A stretch of 64,000 nt of DNA from Thermophagus sp052400625 (lineage in GTDB: Bacteria; Bacteroidota; Bacteroidia; Bacteroidales; Marinilabiliaceae). Shown here piece by piece: positions 51,413-60,746 of this stretch (position 1 is its first letter; every line of letters begins with the position of its first letter). The DNA lies in the NCBI GenBank assembly GCA_052400625.1, contig JBQTGH010000011.1, one strand, 5' to 3'. The translations under genes and the position numbers were made by a program. The notes beneath the pieces are model-generated. The model was not told where the DNA came from. It saw nothing but the letters and a program-made list of their open reading frames with translations, and did not search any database.

Positions 51413-52831
51413 ATGATAAATGATTTTTTAAAGGAGAAAATTTTAAGCCAATTTGGATTTCAACCAACCTCTTCTCAGAGTCGTAGCATCGACTTGATGG
51501 TTCGGTTTTTGACAGAGCCTCAGAGTCATTCAGCCTTTATTTTACGAGGTTATGCCGGGACAGGAAAAACTACGCTTGTGCGGGCCATAATTCAGGTCTT
51601 GAATGAATTGGGGCAGAGGTCTATATTGTTGGCACCAACTGGTCGGGCCGCAAAAGTGTTGAGCAATAGTATTGGTATTCCTGCCTATACCATTCATAAG
51701 AAAATCTATCGGCAAAAATCGTCGCGTGATGGATTTGCTGCTTTTGCCCTTGATCGCAACTTGCATAAAAATGCGTTGTTTGTGGTCGATGAAGCCTCTA
51801 TGATTGCCAATGATGGGGGGGGCGGATTTTTTGGGTCAGGTCGCCTTCTGGATGATTTGGTTAATTTTGTGTATCAGGGGGAAAATTGCCGGCTGTTGCT
51901 CATTGGCGACGATGCACAGCTTCCTCCCGTTGGCACCGATTACAGTCCTGCTCTGGAAACGGGTAACTTGGAGGCATTTGGCTGCGATGTTTATTCTGCC
52001 GTACTGACTCATGTGGTGCGTCAGAAAAATGATAGTGGAATTCTTTTTAATGCTACCCGACTTCGCAATATGCTCGATGAGAGTATCGGATCCATCGGTT
52101 TTCCAAAATTTCGGACTCATGGGTTTACAGATGTTTTTCGTATTTCCGGAGCTGCGCTTACCGAGGAGCTTGATTACTGCTATAACCATTACGGATTAGA
52201 AGAAACGCTTGTTGTTTGTCGCACCAACAAAAGAGCCAATCTTTATAACCAAGGCATACGCAATACCATTCTCTTCAGGGAGGAACAACTGTCTGTTGGA
52301 GATTACTTATTGATTATGAAAAACAACTACCATTGGCTTAAGGATCATAAAGAGGTCAATTTTATTGCCAACGGAGATATTGCAGAAGTGAGTAGGATAT
52401 TAAAATACCAGAATCTGTATGGCTACCATTTTGCAGATGTGGTATTGCGATTGGTCGATTATAAAGAGATAGAATTTGATACGCGAATCATACTTGATTC
52501 CTTGATGACCCCCGGTGCAGGGCTCAATCGGGAAGAACAAGAGAAATTCTTTTATGAGGTAAAAAATGATTATCAGGAGGTTGCCGATGCTAAAAAACAA
52601 TATCAGCAAACGCGAGAGAATGATTTTTACAATGCTCTTCAGGTGAAGTTTGCTTATGCTATGACATGTCATAAATCGCAGGGAGGACAATGGAAAGCTG
52701 TTTTTGTTGATTTGGGATATTTTACGGAGGATTACTTGTCCCGGGACCTGCTTCGTTGGCTTTATACAGCAATTACTCGGGCTACAGACCGCCTCTATTT
52801 GGTCAATTTTCCGGATTCCTTTTTTGAATAA
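51413..52831 (+). CDS. RecD-like superfamily 1 ATPase/helicase
   Basis: 472 residues. Motif I GYAGTGKTTLVRAI starts at about residue 46, LLAPTGRAAKVLS is motif Ia, DEASMIAN (about 126) is motif II, LLLIGDDAQLPPVG is motif III, and the C-terminal TCHKSQGGQWKAVFVDLGYF with WLYTAITRATDRLYLVN gives the UvrD-like C-terminal motifs. It is shorter than RecD2 (about 700-850 residues) and lacks its N-terminal helix-hairpin-helix domains, so it represents the compact RecD/TraA-like form. It should unwind or translocate on DNA in repair. No RecB or RecC gene is nearby. Confidence 0.9.
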   Translation: MINDFLKEKILSQFGFQPTSSQSRSIDLMVRFLTEPQSHSAFILRGYAGTGKTTLVRAIIQVLNELGQRSILLAPTGRAAKVLSNSIGIPAYTIHKKIYRQKSSRDGFAAFALDRNLHKNALFVVDEASMIANDGGGGFFGSGRLLDDLVNFVYQGENCRLLLIGDDAQLPPVGTDYSPALETGNLEAFGCDVYSAVLTHVVRQKNDSGILFNATRLRNMLDESIGSIGFPKFRTHGFTDVFRISGAALTEELDYCYNHYGLEETLVVCRTNKRANLYNQGIRNTILFREEQLSVGDYLLIMKNNYHWLKDHKEVNFIANGDIAEVSRILKYQNLYGYHFADVVLRLVDYKEIEFDTRIILDSLMTPGAGLNREEQEKFFYEVKNDYQEVADAKKQYQQTRENDFYNALQVKFAYAMTCHKSQGGQWKAVFVDLGYFTEDYLSRDLLRWLYTAITRATDRLYLVNFPDSFFE

Positions 52832-53210
52832 CCATTTGGTCTCTGGTTCTATTATGCATTGTGTTTTTCAAAAATGTGATTAAATAAGTAAGGTATAGAT
52901 GTATGCTAGATTGGCTGATAGATAGTGGATCGAAAGGCATAATAGCCCCAACACCTTTCTGGGAAGAAAAAAGCAGGAACGGATATCAACCTGGTTCCTG
53001 CTTTATATTTTGTTGAAATGTAGGGGATTGTGTTGAATGAATGATCTGTTTAAAACTTGATTCCTATTTCCCAATCCAACCTTTAATTTCCAATATCCAA
53101 ATTATTTTCGTCAAAATTTATTTGAGTTATGGGTCGAATGTCACTTACATGATCCAGATTTATACAGCCTCTTTTGTGTTTCGTTAAATTGATCATGTAT
53201 GGTTCATTTT
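52832..53210. other. 379-bp gap between convergent genes
   Basis: It holds the terminator at 52970-53008 and a run of TTCC/CCAAT-like low-complexity units at about 53050-53110. No gene is seen. Confidence 0.6.
52970..53008 (+). terminator. Terminator of the RecD-like gene
   Basis: A perfect 11-bp stem, AAAGCAGGAAC / GTTCCTGCTTT (52970-52980 with 52994-53004), has a 13-nt loop and is flanked by A and T runs, so it may work in both directions. Confidence 0.8.
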
Positions 53211-54962
53211 TTAAATCTCCATATCCTTCATTATACAGTCTATTTTGTTAATTGCTTTTTCTGTTACCTCATTAAATTCAGCCCGGTTGTTCAATTGATC
53301 TTTAACCTCAAAATAAAATTTAATTTTGGGCTCGGTGCCGGAGGGTCGCACAGATACTTTGGATCCGTCTTCAGTAAAAAATTGGAGGACATTTGATGTT
53401 GCCGGCTTATCTGTGATATTCATTACCTCGCCGGTTACTGCATTTTTAACTTTTAGGGTGAGGAAATCTTTGATCAAGGTAACTTTTGATCCACCCAGTT
53501 GAGTTGGTGGCGTTTCTCTGAATTTTTTCATAATCGCTTGAATCTCTTCCGCCCCACTTTTTCCTTTCCGCACGATATATTTCATTTTTTCCTGCGAAAA
53601 ACCATATTTGATATAGATATCCAGCAATAATTCAAACAGTGATTTCCCTTGATCTTTTGCCATGGCTGCAATTTCAGAGATCATAACCACCGCACCTACT
53701 GCATCTTTATCGCGCACGTAATCGCCCGGCAGAAAACCGTAGCTTTCTTCTCCACCACAGATGTATTTTCTTTTACCTTCAAATTCCCTAATTACACTGG
53801 CGATCCATTTAAAGCCGGTATAGGTGTCGAAACATTCTACCCCCGCAGCATCGGCAATGGTTTTGATCATTTCTGAAGTTACAATGGTTTTAACGGTGAA
53901 CTCATTTCCTGTTAATCGTCCTTTCTCTTTCCATTGATTCAGCATATACCAGGTGAGCAAAATGGCTGTTTGGTTCCCGTTTACCAGGATAAACTCTCCC
54001 TTTTCGTTACGTACAGCAATGCCCAGTCTGTCCCCGTCGGGGTCGGTGGCAACAACCAGATCCGCATTGGTTTCCTTGGCTTTTGCAATGGCCATTTCCA
54101 GTGCTGCCGGTTCTTCGGGGTTGGGAGATACTACGGTTGGGAAATCGCCGCTTACCACATCTTGCTCCGGAACATGGATGATGTTTTCAAACCCTATTCG
54201 TTTCAAGGCGGCAGGAAGAATCTTTACGGTGGTTCCATGTATTGGGCTGAAGACAATTTTCATGTTTTTTTGCCGCTCAATTATGTCCGGATTGAAGGAT
54301 AGGGATGCAACTTTATCTATGAATTTTTCATCGATATCAGTTCCCAATATTTCGATGAGATCATCATTGCCGTCGAATTTTATATCATTAACATCTGTAA
54401 TCTTCCTTACCTCTTCAATGATGTTTTTGTCATGTGGTCCAACAATTTGTGCCCCATCTACCCAATAGGCTTTATAACCGTTATATTCTTTGGGATTGTG
54501 AGAGGCGGTCAGAATCACACCGCTTTGACACTTGAGTTCTCGAATGGCAAAAGAAATTTCCGGCGTGGGACGTAGGTCGTCAAATAAGTAAGCTTTAATG
54601 CCATTGGCAGAAAAAATGTTGGCCACCGTTTCTGCAAAAAAACGACTATTATTACGACAATCGTGGCCGATAACAACCTTGATTTCCTTAAGCGCGGCAA
54701 ACTCTTTTTTCAGATAATTGGCTAGTCCTTGTGTTGCGGCCCCAACTGTATATTTGTTCATTCTATTGCTGCCGACACCCATAATGCCACGTAAACCACC
54801 GGTCCCGAATTCCAGATCTTTATAAAAAGCATCGATCAATTCGGTGGAGTCGTCGCGTTCGAGCATTTCCTTCACCTTGGCTCTGGTCTCCTGATCATAT
54901 TTTTCGTTGAGCCATAGTTCTGCCTTTTGTTTTACTTGCTCAGGTATGTTTTTACTTGTCAT
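53211..54962 (-). CDS. Phosphoglucomutase/phosphomannomutase family protein
   Basis: 583 residues, the long PgcA/PGM2-type length. The active serine is Ser154 in TASHNPKEYNG, the metal loop is DPDGDRLG, the sugar-binding loop is GGEESYGF, and the C-terminal phosphate-binding loop is RPSGTEPKIKFYF. It should interconvert glucose 1-phosphate and glucose 6-phosphate (or the mannose or ribose forms), linking glycolysis to the nucleotide-sugar operon that starts 500 bp upstream. Sugar preference cannot be read reliably from the sequence. It is monocistronic. Confidence 0.95.
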   Translation of the reverse strand: MTSKNIPEQVKQKAELWLNEKYDQETRAKVKEMLERDDSTELIDAFYKDLEFGTGGLRGIMGVGSNRMNKYTVGAATQGLANYLKKEFAALKEIKVVIGHDCRNNSRFFAETVANIFSANGIKAYLFDDLRPTPEISFAIRELKCQSGVILTASHNPKEYNGYKAYWVDGAQIVGPHDKNIIEEVRKITDVNDIKFDGNDDLIEILGTDIDEKFIDKVASLSFNPDIIERQKNMKIVFSPIHGTTVKILPAALKRIGFENIIHVPEQDVVSGDFPTVVSPNPEEPAALEMAIAKAKETNADLVVATDPDGDRLGIAVRNEKGEFILVNGNQTAILLTWYMLNQWKEKGRLTGNEFTVKTIVTSEMIKTIADAAGVECFDTYTGFKWIASVIREFEGKRKYICGGEESYGFLPGDYVRDKDAVGAVVMISEIAAMAKDQGKSLFELLLDIYIKYGFSQEKMKYIVRKGKSGAEEIQAIMKKFRETPPTQLGGSKVTLIKDFLTLKVKNAVTGEVMNITDKPATSNVLQFFTEDGSKVSVRPSGTEPKIKFYFEVKDQLNNRAEFNEVTEKAINKIDCIMKDMEI

Positions 54963-55454
54963 ATCTTAACATTTTAATTTCTGGCTAATGGAAAATTTGT
55001 TATTGCTTATGTTTTTTCCCCTCTGCTGGGATTATTTTTTTGTCAGGCAGATTGGTGCCCCGTTGGGGTTTTGCCTGCAATATGTAAAAATACTGAATTT
55101 TTCTGTTTTGATGGACCTTTTTACTTGAGAAATTGAAACCCTAGAAAGGAACTTTGCTCAAGGGGTACCTTCATTGGGAATTTAGAAACAAAACCTGATC
55201 ATTCTGTTGTGAGAAATTAGTTTTTTAGCAAGGAATAAGTTCCTTCGTTGCATCTTCAATGGAATCGGACTGTTTATTGTTGAATAAAATTAGAATCAGG
55301 TTCTTTCTTTTAAATTTTTTTCTAAAAAAGGAACCTGCATTTTAGGCTTGACTTCATAGGCCGAAATGGAAACAGAATTATTATAAGTTGAAAATCTACG
55401 TCTGAAAATGGGACTCAAACTGTTCAGATGGAAAATCGTTTTTAGGGTTGTGAA
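54963..55454. other. 492-bp region between rfbD and the phosphohexomutase gene
   Basis: No gene is seen. CAGGTTC / GAACCTG (55297-55303 with 55331-55337) forms a weak stem over an AT-rich loop and may be a terminator for the minus-strand rfb operon. The rest is without visible structure. Confidence 0.5.
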
Positions 55455-56330
55455 TTAAAACATCTTCAACTGTTTCAGACAACGTACCAGGCTCTCTTGC
55501 CAATGTGGTATCGCAATGCCGTATGTTTGTTTAATAAGTGATTTATCCAAAACAGAATAGTAGGGGCGTTTTGCTTTGGTGGGGTAGTAGTCTGATGTTA
55601 CAGGTATTACATTACAATCTATTCCTGTTATCCTGAAAATCGCTTTTGCGAAATCGTACCAACTGCAGACTCCTTCGTTGGAATAGTGATAGACTCCGGG
55701 CATCGCCTTGGTTTGTCCGGTGGTAATATTCTGAATAATGGAAAGAATCGAGGAAGCCAGATCTTCTGCAAAAGTGGGGGTCCCGATCTGATCGAAAACC
55801 ACATTCAAGGATTGTTTTTCTTTCCCCAATCGAATCATGGTTTTTAGAAAGTTCTGCCCATAAATGGAATAAAGCCAAGAGGTACGTATAATGATGCTAT
55901 CAGGATGAATCCGTAACACTTCCTTTTCACCTTTTAATTTCGATTTTCCGTAAATAGATACAGGATTGGGGGTGTCGTTGGGGGATAATGGCCGAAAATG
56001 TCTTCCATCAAATACGTAATCGGTGGAGATATGAACGAATAGAGCCCTTAATCGTGCAGCCTCACGAGCGATGAGGGCCGGGGCTTCGGCATTTAGTTGA
56101 TAAGCCGTGTCAGACTCCTCTTCAGCTTTGTCAACGGCCGTGTAAGCCGCACAATTAATAATGAAATCGAAAGCTTTGTCAACAAAAAATTCTTTAATGG
56201 AAGTTGGATTGGAAAGATCCATCTGGTCGATGGTGGTGAAGGTGACTTGTTCTTGTGGAAACTCCCAAGTCAGCTTGTGAAAGGTACTTCCCAGTTGTCC
56301 TTCTTTGCCTATTATAAGTATTTTGGGCAT
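55455..56330 (-). CDS. rfbD: dTDP-4-dehydrorhamnose reductase
   Basis: 291 residues. The NADPH motif LIIGKEGQLGSTFHKL opens the protein; NCAAYTAVDKAEEE, ISTDYVFDG, YGKSKLKGE (the catalytic Tyr-x3-Lys) and RTSWLYSIYGQNF are standard RfbD marks. It reduces dTDP-4-dehydro-L-rhamnose to dTDP-L-rhamnose. Its start overlaps the rfbC stop by one base (TAATG), so the two are translationally coupled. It is the last gene of the ugd-uxs-rfbA-rfbC-rfbD operon. Confidence 0.97.
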   Translation of the reverse strand: MPKILIIGKEGQLGSTFHKLTWEFPQEQVTFTTIDQMDLSNPTSIKEFFVDKAFDFIINCAAYTAVDKAEEESDTAYQLNAEAPALIAREAARLRALFVHISTDYVFDGRHFRPLSPNDTPNPVSIYGKSKLKGEKEVLRIHPDSIIIRTSWLYSIYGQNFLKTMIRLGKEKQSLNVVFDQIGTPTFAEDLASSILSIIQNITTGQTKAMPGVYHYSNEGVCSWYDFAKAIFRITGIDCNVIPVTSDYYPTKAKRPYYSVLDKSLIKQTYGIAIPHWQESLVRCLKQLKMF

Positions 56331-56896
56331 TATATTTCAACTTTAAAATCAAAATTATGTTCGGCCTCATTAAATGTTGGCAGTATAATATCCTTTTCTG
56401 ATGCAATAATGTCCTTATCAGGGATTTGCCAGTCGATGTTTAATGTTGGGTCGTTAAAGATAATTCCTCGTTCTGCTTCTTTGTTGTATAAGTTGTCGCA
56501 TTTATAGGAAAAGATAACCTCGTCGCTAAGCACCGAGAATCCATGGGCCATCCCTCTGGGTATAAAAAACTGAAGATGGTTTTCATCGCTTAGTTCTATT
56601 GCATAATACTCACCGAAGGTGGGAGATCCTTTGCGCAAATCCACCGCCACATCCAGCACTTTACCTTTTAAGACGTGGATAAGCTTGGCCTGTGCGAAAG
56701 GTGCCAACTGGTAATGAAGCCCTCTTACCACTCCCCGAATTGAAGAAGAAACATTGTCCTGGACAAATCGAGCAGGGATGCCAGATTGTTGATATCTGTT
56801 TTCGTGATAGGATTCAAAAAAATATCCTCTTTTATCTCCATGTATATTCGGCTCAACAATTAAGAGGCCGGGAATTTTAGTTTTGTGTACCTGCAT
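56330..56896 (-). CDS. rfbC: dTDP-4-dehydrorhamnose 3,5-epimerase
   Basis: 188 residues, a cupin of the RmlC type. IRGVVRGLHYQLAPFAQAKL carries the catalytic His, and DVAVDLRKGSPTFG and FIPRGMAHGFSVLSDE are family marks. It epimerises C3 and C5 of dTDP-4-keto-6-deoxyglucose in dTDP-L-rhamnose synthesis. It lies 6 bp downstream of rfbA and overlaps rfbD by one base. Confidence 0.97.
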   Translation of the reverse strand: MQVHKTKIPGLLIVEPNIHGDKRGYFFESYHENRYQQSGIPARFVQDNVSSSIRGVVRGLHYQLAPFAQAKLIHVLKGKVLDVAVDLRKGSPTFGEYYAIELSDENHLQFFIPRGMAHGFSVLSDEVIFSYKCDNLYNKEAERGIIFNDPTLNIDWQIPDKDIIASEKDIILPTFNEAEHNFDFKVEI

Positions 56897-56902
56897 GAAA
56901 GG

Positions 56903-57805
56903 TTATAGTTGTTTTTGAATGTTTTTCAGATTTTGTTCTGCTATTTTTATGAGATATTGGCCGTAATCATTTTTTTTCAGGGGCTCTGCCAGTTGTATCA
57001 GTTGCTCCTTGTTGATGTATCCTTTTTTATAGGCGATTTCTTCTATACAAGCGATTTTTAGGCCTTGTCTTTTTTCGATGGTAGAGATGAAATTGGCGGC
57101 CTGAAGGAGACTGTCGTGGGTGCCGGTATCGAGCCATGCCATCCCTCGACCCAGCAGTTGTGTTTTTAGTCTTTTTTCATTGAGGAAAAGACGGTTCAGA
57201 TCAGTTATTTCGAGCTCCCCACGTTGACTAGGTTTTAAAGTTTTGGCCTTTTGAACCACATCGGGGGGATAAAAATAAAGTCCGGTAATGGCATAGTTGG
57301 ATTTGGGATGTTTGGGTTTTTCTTCAATACTGAGTACGTTGCCCTTCTCATCAAATTCTGCGACTCCATAGCGTTGCGGGTCATTGACATAGTAGCCGAA
57401 AATGACGGCGCGATCCTCTTCGGCTTTTACCCCGTTGAGGATTCGGCTAAATTCATACCCGTAAAATATATTGTCCCCCAAGATGAGACAAACCGGATCA
57501 TTGCCGATAAATTTTTCTCCAATCAGGAATGCTTGTGCCAATCCATCGGGAGAGGGTTGTTCGGCATATTCAAAATGCAATCCCCATTGGTTTCCGTCTT
57601 TGAATAATCTCCGGTATAGGGGCAGGTCGTCCGGTGTAGATATAATTAAAATATCCCGAATTCCTGCAAGCATCAGAACCGACAGGGGATAGTAGATCAT
57701 AGGTTTATCGTAAATGGGAATGATCTGTTTGGAAATGCTTCGGGTGGCTGGATAAAGGCGTGTCCCGGAGCCCCCGGCCAGAATGATACCTTTGTACTGT
57801 GTCAT
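56903..57805 (-). CDS. rfbA: Glucose-1-phosphate thymidylyltransferase
   Basis: 300 residues. The nucleotidyltransferase motif GIILAGGSGTRLYPATRSIS is at the N-terminus, IYDKPMIYYPLSVLM follows, and LGDNIFYG and KPKHPKSNYAITGLYFYPP carry metal and sugar contacts. It makes dTDP-glucose from dTTP and glucose 1-phosphate, the first step towards dTDP-rhamnose. The uxs gene ends 36 bp upstream. Confidence 0.98.
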   Translation of the reverse strand: MTQYKGIILAGGSGTRLYPATRSISKQIIPIYDKPMIYYPLSVLMLAGIRDILIISTPDDLPLYRRLFKDGNQWGLHFEYAEQPSPDGLAQAFLIGEKFIGNDPVCLILGDNIFYGYEFSRILNGVKAEEDRAVIFGYYVNDPQRYGVAEFDEKGNVLSIEEKPKHPKSNYAITGLYFYPPDVVQKAKTLKPSQRGELEITDLNRLFLNEKRLKTQLLGRGMAWLDTGTHDSLLQAANFISTIEKRQGLKIACIEEIAYKKGYINKEQLIQLAEPLKKNDYGQYLIKIAEQNLKNIQKQL

Positions 57806-57841
57806 AGATAAGAAAATGTTGAAATTAAAGAAGTTGTTTTG

Positions 57842-58789
57842 TTATTCCTGTTTTTTCAACAACTGGTCAAAATATTCAATGGTTTTTGTCAATCCCTCGC
57901 GCAGCTGAACTTTGGGTTCCCAATTGTTGAGCTCTTTTTTTGCCAGTGATATGTCAGGCTGACGTTGCGTTGGATCATCTTCAGGCAATGGTTCAAACAC
58001 AATTTTAGAGCGAGATCCGGTGATGTCCAGCACTTGTTTTGCCAATTCAAGCATGGAAAATTCATGAGGGTTACCAATATTGACGGGGCCTAAGAAGTCA
58101 TCTCTGGAGTTCATCATTCGCAACATGCCATCGACCAGATCGTCAATATATTGAAAACTTCTGGTTTGATTTCCATCTCCGAAAATGGTGATAGGTTTGT
58201 TTTTAAGGGCTTGAACGATGAAGTTGGATACTACTCTTCCGTCGTTGGGATTCATTCTGGGCCCGTAGGTATTAAAAATACGGATGATTTTAATTTTGAC
58301 CTGATTCTGCCGATGATAATTCATGAATAGACTTTCGGCACAGCGTTTTCCTTCGTCATAACAAGAACGTATCCCGATAGGATTTACGTTTCCCCAGTAA
58401 TTTTCTACCTGAGGATGAATCAGTGGATCACCGTAGACTTCACTGGTTGACGCCTGCAATATTTTCGCTTTGATGCGTTTGGCCAGTCCCAACATATTGA
58501 TGGCACCCATTACCGATGTTTTGATGGTTTTTATGGGATTGTACTGGTAATGGATGGGAGAGGCAGGACAGGCCAGATTGTATATCTCATCTACTTCCAC
58601 AAAGTAGGGGTGGGTAACATCGTGACGCACCAATTCGAAGTAAGGATTGCCCATCAGGTGTCTGATATTGTGTTTGGAGCCTGTGAAATAATTGTCCAGA
58701 CAAATAACATCATGTCCCTGCGCAATAAGGGTGTCGCAAAGATGTGACCCAATGAAACCGGCCCCTCCGGTAACTAATATTCGCTTCAT
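57842..58789 (-). CDS. uxs: UDP-glucuronate decarboxylase (UDP-xylose synthase)
   Basis: 315 residues. The extended-SDR motif is VTGGAGFIGSHLCDTL. The segments YNLACPASPIHYQYNPIKT, ASTSEVYGDP, IRSCYDEGKRCAESLFM with the catalytic Tyr-x3-Lys, and RSFQYIDDLVDGM are signatures of UXS rather than of RfbB. It converts UDP-glucuronate to UDP-xylose. The UDP-glucose dehydrogenase gene lies 19 bp upstream, which supplies its substrate, so the pair makes UDP-xylose. Confidence 0.92.
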   Translation of the reverse strand: MKRILVTGGAGFIGSHLCDTLIAQGHDVICLDNYFTGSKHNIRHLMGNPYFELVRHDVTHPYFVEVDEIYNLACPASPIHYQYNPIKTIKTSVMGAINMLGLAKRIKAKILQASTSEVYGDPLIHPQVENYWGNVNPIGIRSCYDEGKRCAESLFMNYHRQNQVKIKIIRIFNTYGPRMNPNDGRVVSNFIVQALKNKPITIFGDGNQTRSFQYIDDLVDGMLRMMNSRDDFLGPVNIGNPHEFSMLELAKQVLDITGSRSKIVFEPLPEDDPTQRQPDISLAKKELNNWEPKVQLREGLTKTIEYFDQLLKKQE

Positions 58790-58808
58790 TATTTAATGTT
58801 GTTGGTTT

Positions 58809-60131
58809 CTACTTTTTTGAAAGGCCAATGCCAAAATAATCGAATCCGTTTTCGTTCATTTCGTTGATATCATAGATGTTTCTTCCATCGAATACTACTT
58901 TGTGATTCATTAATTTAGACATCACTTTGTAATTCGGAATTCGGAATTCAGGCCATTCGGTAAGGAGGAGTAAGCCATCCGCTTCAATGAGAACATCATA
59001 TGGATCTTGTCCGTATTGTATGGTATCTTTAAATTCCTTTTTTGCTTCGTCCATTGCCACGGGATCATAAGCTTTTACATGAGCTCCGGCTTCGAGGAGT
59101 TCGTGAATGATAACCTTCGATGGAGCTTCACGCATATCATCGGTATTAGGTTTAAAGCTGAGTCCCCATATGGCAAAGGTTTTATCTTTTAATTCGTTTT
59201 TAAAGTAATTTTTCACCTTGGCTGCCATGATTCTTTTTTGGTCTTCGTTAATGGCCTCTACAGCCTGAAGGAGTCTCAGCGGGTAGTTATAGGAATTGGC
59301 GGTACGAATAATGGCTTTTACATCTTTTGGGAAACAGCTTCCCCCATATCCGATTCCGGGGTAGATGAACTTGTTGCCTATACGGCTGTCGCTCCCGATA
59401 CCTTTACGCACCATATTAACATCAGCGCCCACCAATTCGCATAAATTGGCAATGTCATTCATAAAACTGATTTTTGTGGCTAGCATGGCATTGGCAGCAT
59501 ACTTTGTAAGTTCGGCCGAGGGAATATCCATGAAGAGAATGGGATGGTTGTTGAGCAAGAAAGGTTTGTAAAGTCGCCGAATGACTTTTTCTGCTTCTTC
59601 GGAATCGGTACCCACAACAATTCGGTCGGGTTTCAGAAAATCTTCAACGGCATTTCCTTCTTTTAAGAATTCCGGGTTGGAGGCTACATAAAATGGAATA
59701 TCCTCGCCACGCTGTTCTAATCCTTCGCGAATCGCTTTTCTGACTTTATCTGCTGTTCCGATTGGAACAGTACTTTTGGTCACCACCACGATGGAATGAT
59801 CCAGATATTTCCCAATTTCACTGGCTACCGCCAGTACATGTCTTAGATCAGCACTGCCGTCCTCGCCGGGAGGTGTGCCAACAGCAATAAAGATGACTTC
59901 TGTCTGGTCCAGGCTTTCTTTAAGGCTGGTTGTGAAGTGGAGCCGTCCTTTTTCCACATTGGATTTGATCATGTTTTCCAAACCCGGTTCATATATAGGT
60001 ACAATTCCGTTTTTCAGGTTGGTTATTTTTTCTTCGTCGATATCTACACAGGTAACGTTAACGCCGGTGTCAGCAAAACAAGTTCCTGTAACCAATCCGA
60101 CATAACCGGTTCCGACAATTGATATTTTCAT
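58809..60131 (-). CDS. ugd: UDP-glucose 6-dehydrogenase
   Basis: 440 residues. The NAD motif ISIVGTGYVGLVTGTCFAD starts the protein; the catalytic Cys (about 266) is in YGGSCFPKDVKAI; GLSFKPNTDDMREAPS is in the C-terminal domain. It oxidises UDP-glucose to UDP-glucuronate with two NAD+. It is the first gene of the minus-strand nucleotide-sugar operon and feeds the UXS enzyme encoded next. The operon's promoter must lie in 60132-60746 but no box was identified. Confidence 0.97.
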   Translation of the reverse strand: MKISIVGTGYVGLVTGTCFADTGVNVTCVDIDEEKITNLKNGIVPIYEPGLENMIKSNVEKGRLHFTTSLKESLDQTEVIFIAVGTPPGEDGSADLRHVLAVASEIGKYLDHSIVVVTKSTVPIGTADKVRKAIREGLEQRGEDIPFYVASNPEFLKEGNAVEDFLKPDRIVVGTDSEEAEKVIRRLYKPFLLNNHPILFMDIPSAELTKYAANAMLATKISFMNDIANLCELVGADVNMVRKGIGSDSRIGNKFIYPGIGYGGSCFPKDVKAIIRTANSYNYPLRLLQAVEAINEDQKRIMAAKVKNYFKNELKDKTFAIWGLSFKPNTDDMREAPSKVIIHELLEAGAHVKAYDPVAMDEAKKEFKDTIQYGQDPYDVLIEADGLLLLTEWPEFRIPNYKVMSKLMNHKVVFDGRNIYDINEMNENGFDYFGIGLSKK

Positions 60132-60437
60132 AATCTAAGTATTTTGAATTTAATAGTTTCGTGCGCTGATTTTAAATTAATCATATTGTTTTTTACGCAC
60201 CTTTAATTTTGATAAGGTCAAAAATATGAAAATTATTGCTGGAAGTAAATTTTTTTGTTTCGGGGGGGGGCGCAATTATTGTTATCCGAACATATGGTAG
60301 GTGTTCGATGGTCCAAGTTGTCAGTCGGTTGTCTTTTCAAGGGAATGGGTTCAGGGGTTCTACTTAATTTTTACCAAATGCCATTTTTTGAGGAGGGTGT
60401 TAAAAGGCTTGGAAGGGATTAAAGTTGTTCGGTGAGT

Positions 60438-60473
60438 GGATACAAAAATGGTCAAGGAAACATTTTTGTATCC
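60438..60473. repeat. Orphan 13-bp inverted repeat
   Basis: GGATACAAAAATG (60438-60450) pairs perfectly with CATTTTTGTATCC (60461-60473) around a 10-nt loop. It is about 190 bp from the rpsA promoter and 306 bp from the ugd start, with no transcript known to end there. It could be a small-RNA terminator, an operator or a cruciform site. Confidence 0.6.
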
Positions 60474-60661
60474 TCGTTTATTTAATGGAAATTATCGAGT
60501 GACGAGCCCCATCGTTAAAGGGATTTTAAAAAATTGACATTTTGAGGTTTAAGCTTTAATTTTAGTGCCAAATCGGTTGTTAACGTTGATTGGGGAAATA
60601 TAACAGCTTGATGACTGTGAATAAATGAGTTTTTAACTATGATAAAATTAGGTTATTATTG

Positions 60662-60691
60662 TTTGTTTTGTTAGAAAAGTTCCTATTTTTG
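60662..60691 (+). promoter_or_regulatory. rpsA promoter
   Basis: TTTG (60662-60665) and TATTTTTG (60684-60691) are separated by 18 bp and match the Bacteroidota -33/-7 consensus. The box lies 55 bp before the start codon and is followed by CACC as at aroQ. Confidence 0.75.
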
Positions 60692-60746
60692 CACCGATTT
60701 TTAAACAATATAATGTCTAACCAATAGATTTTGCGAGGTTTAATTA

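Larger units (their letters stand above)
60132..60746. other. 615-bp divergent region between ugd and rpsA
   Basis: It contains the rpsA promoter (60662-60691), a strong orphan hairpin (60438-60473), and a run of nine Gs at 60262-60270. No protein gene is seen. Confidence 0.65.

Noticed and set aside
57842..58789. rfbB (dTDP-glucose 4,6-dehydratase) in the rfb operon
   Set aside because: The motifs (ACPASPIHYQYNP, SCYDEGKRCAE) are those of UDP-glucuronate decarboxylase.
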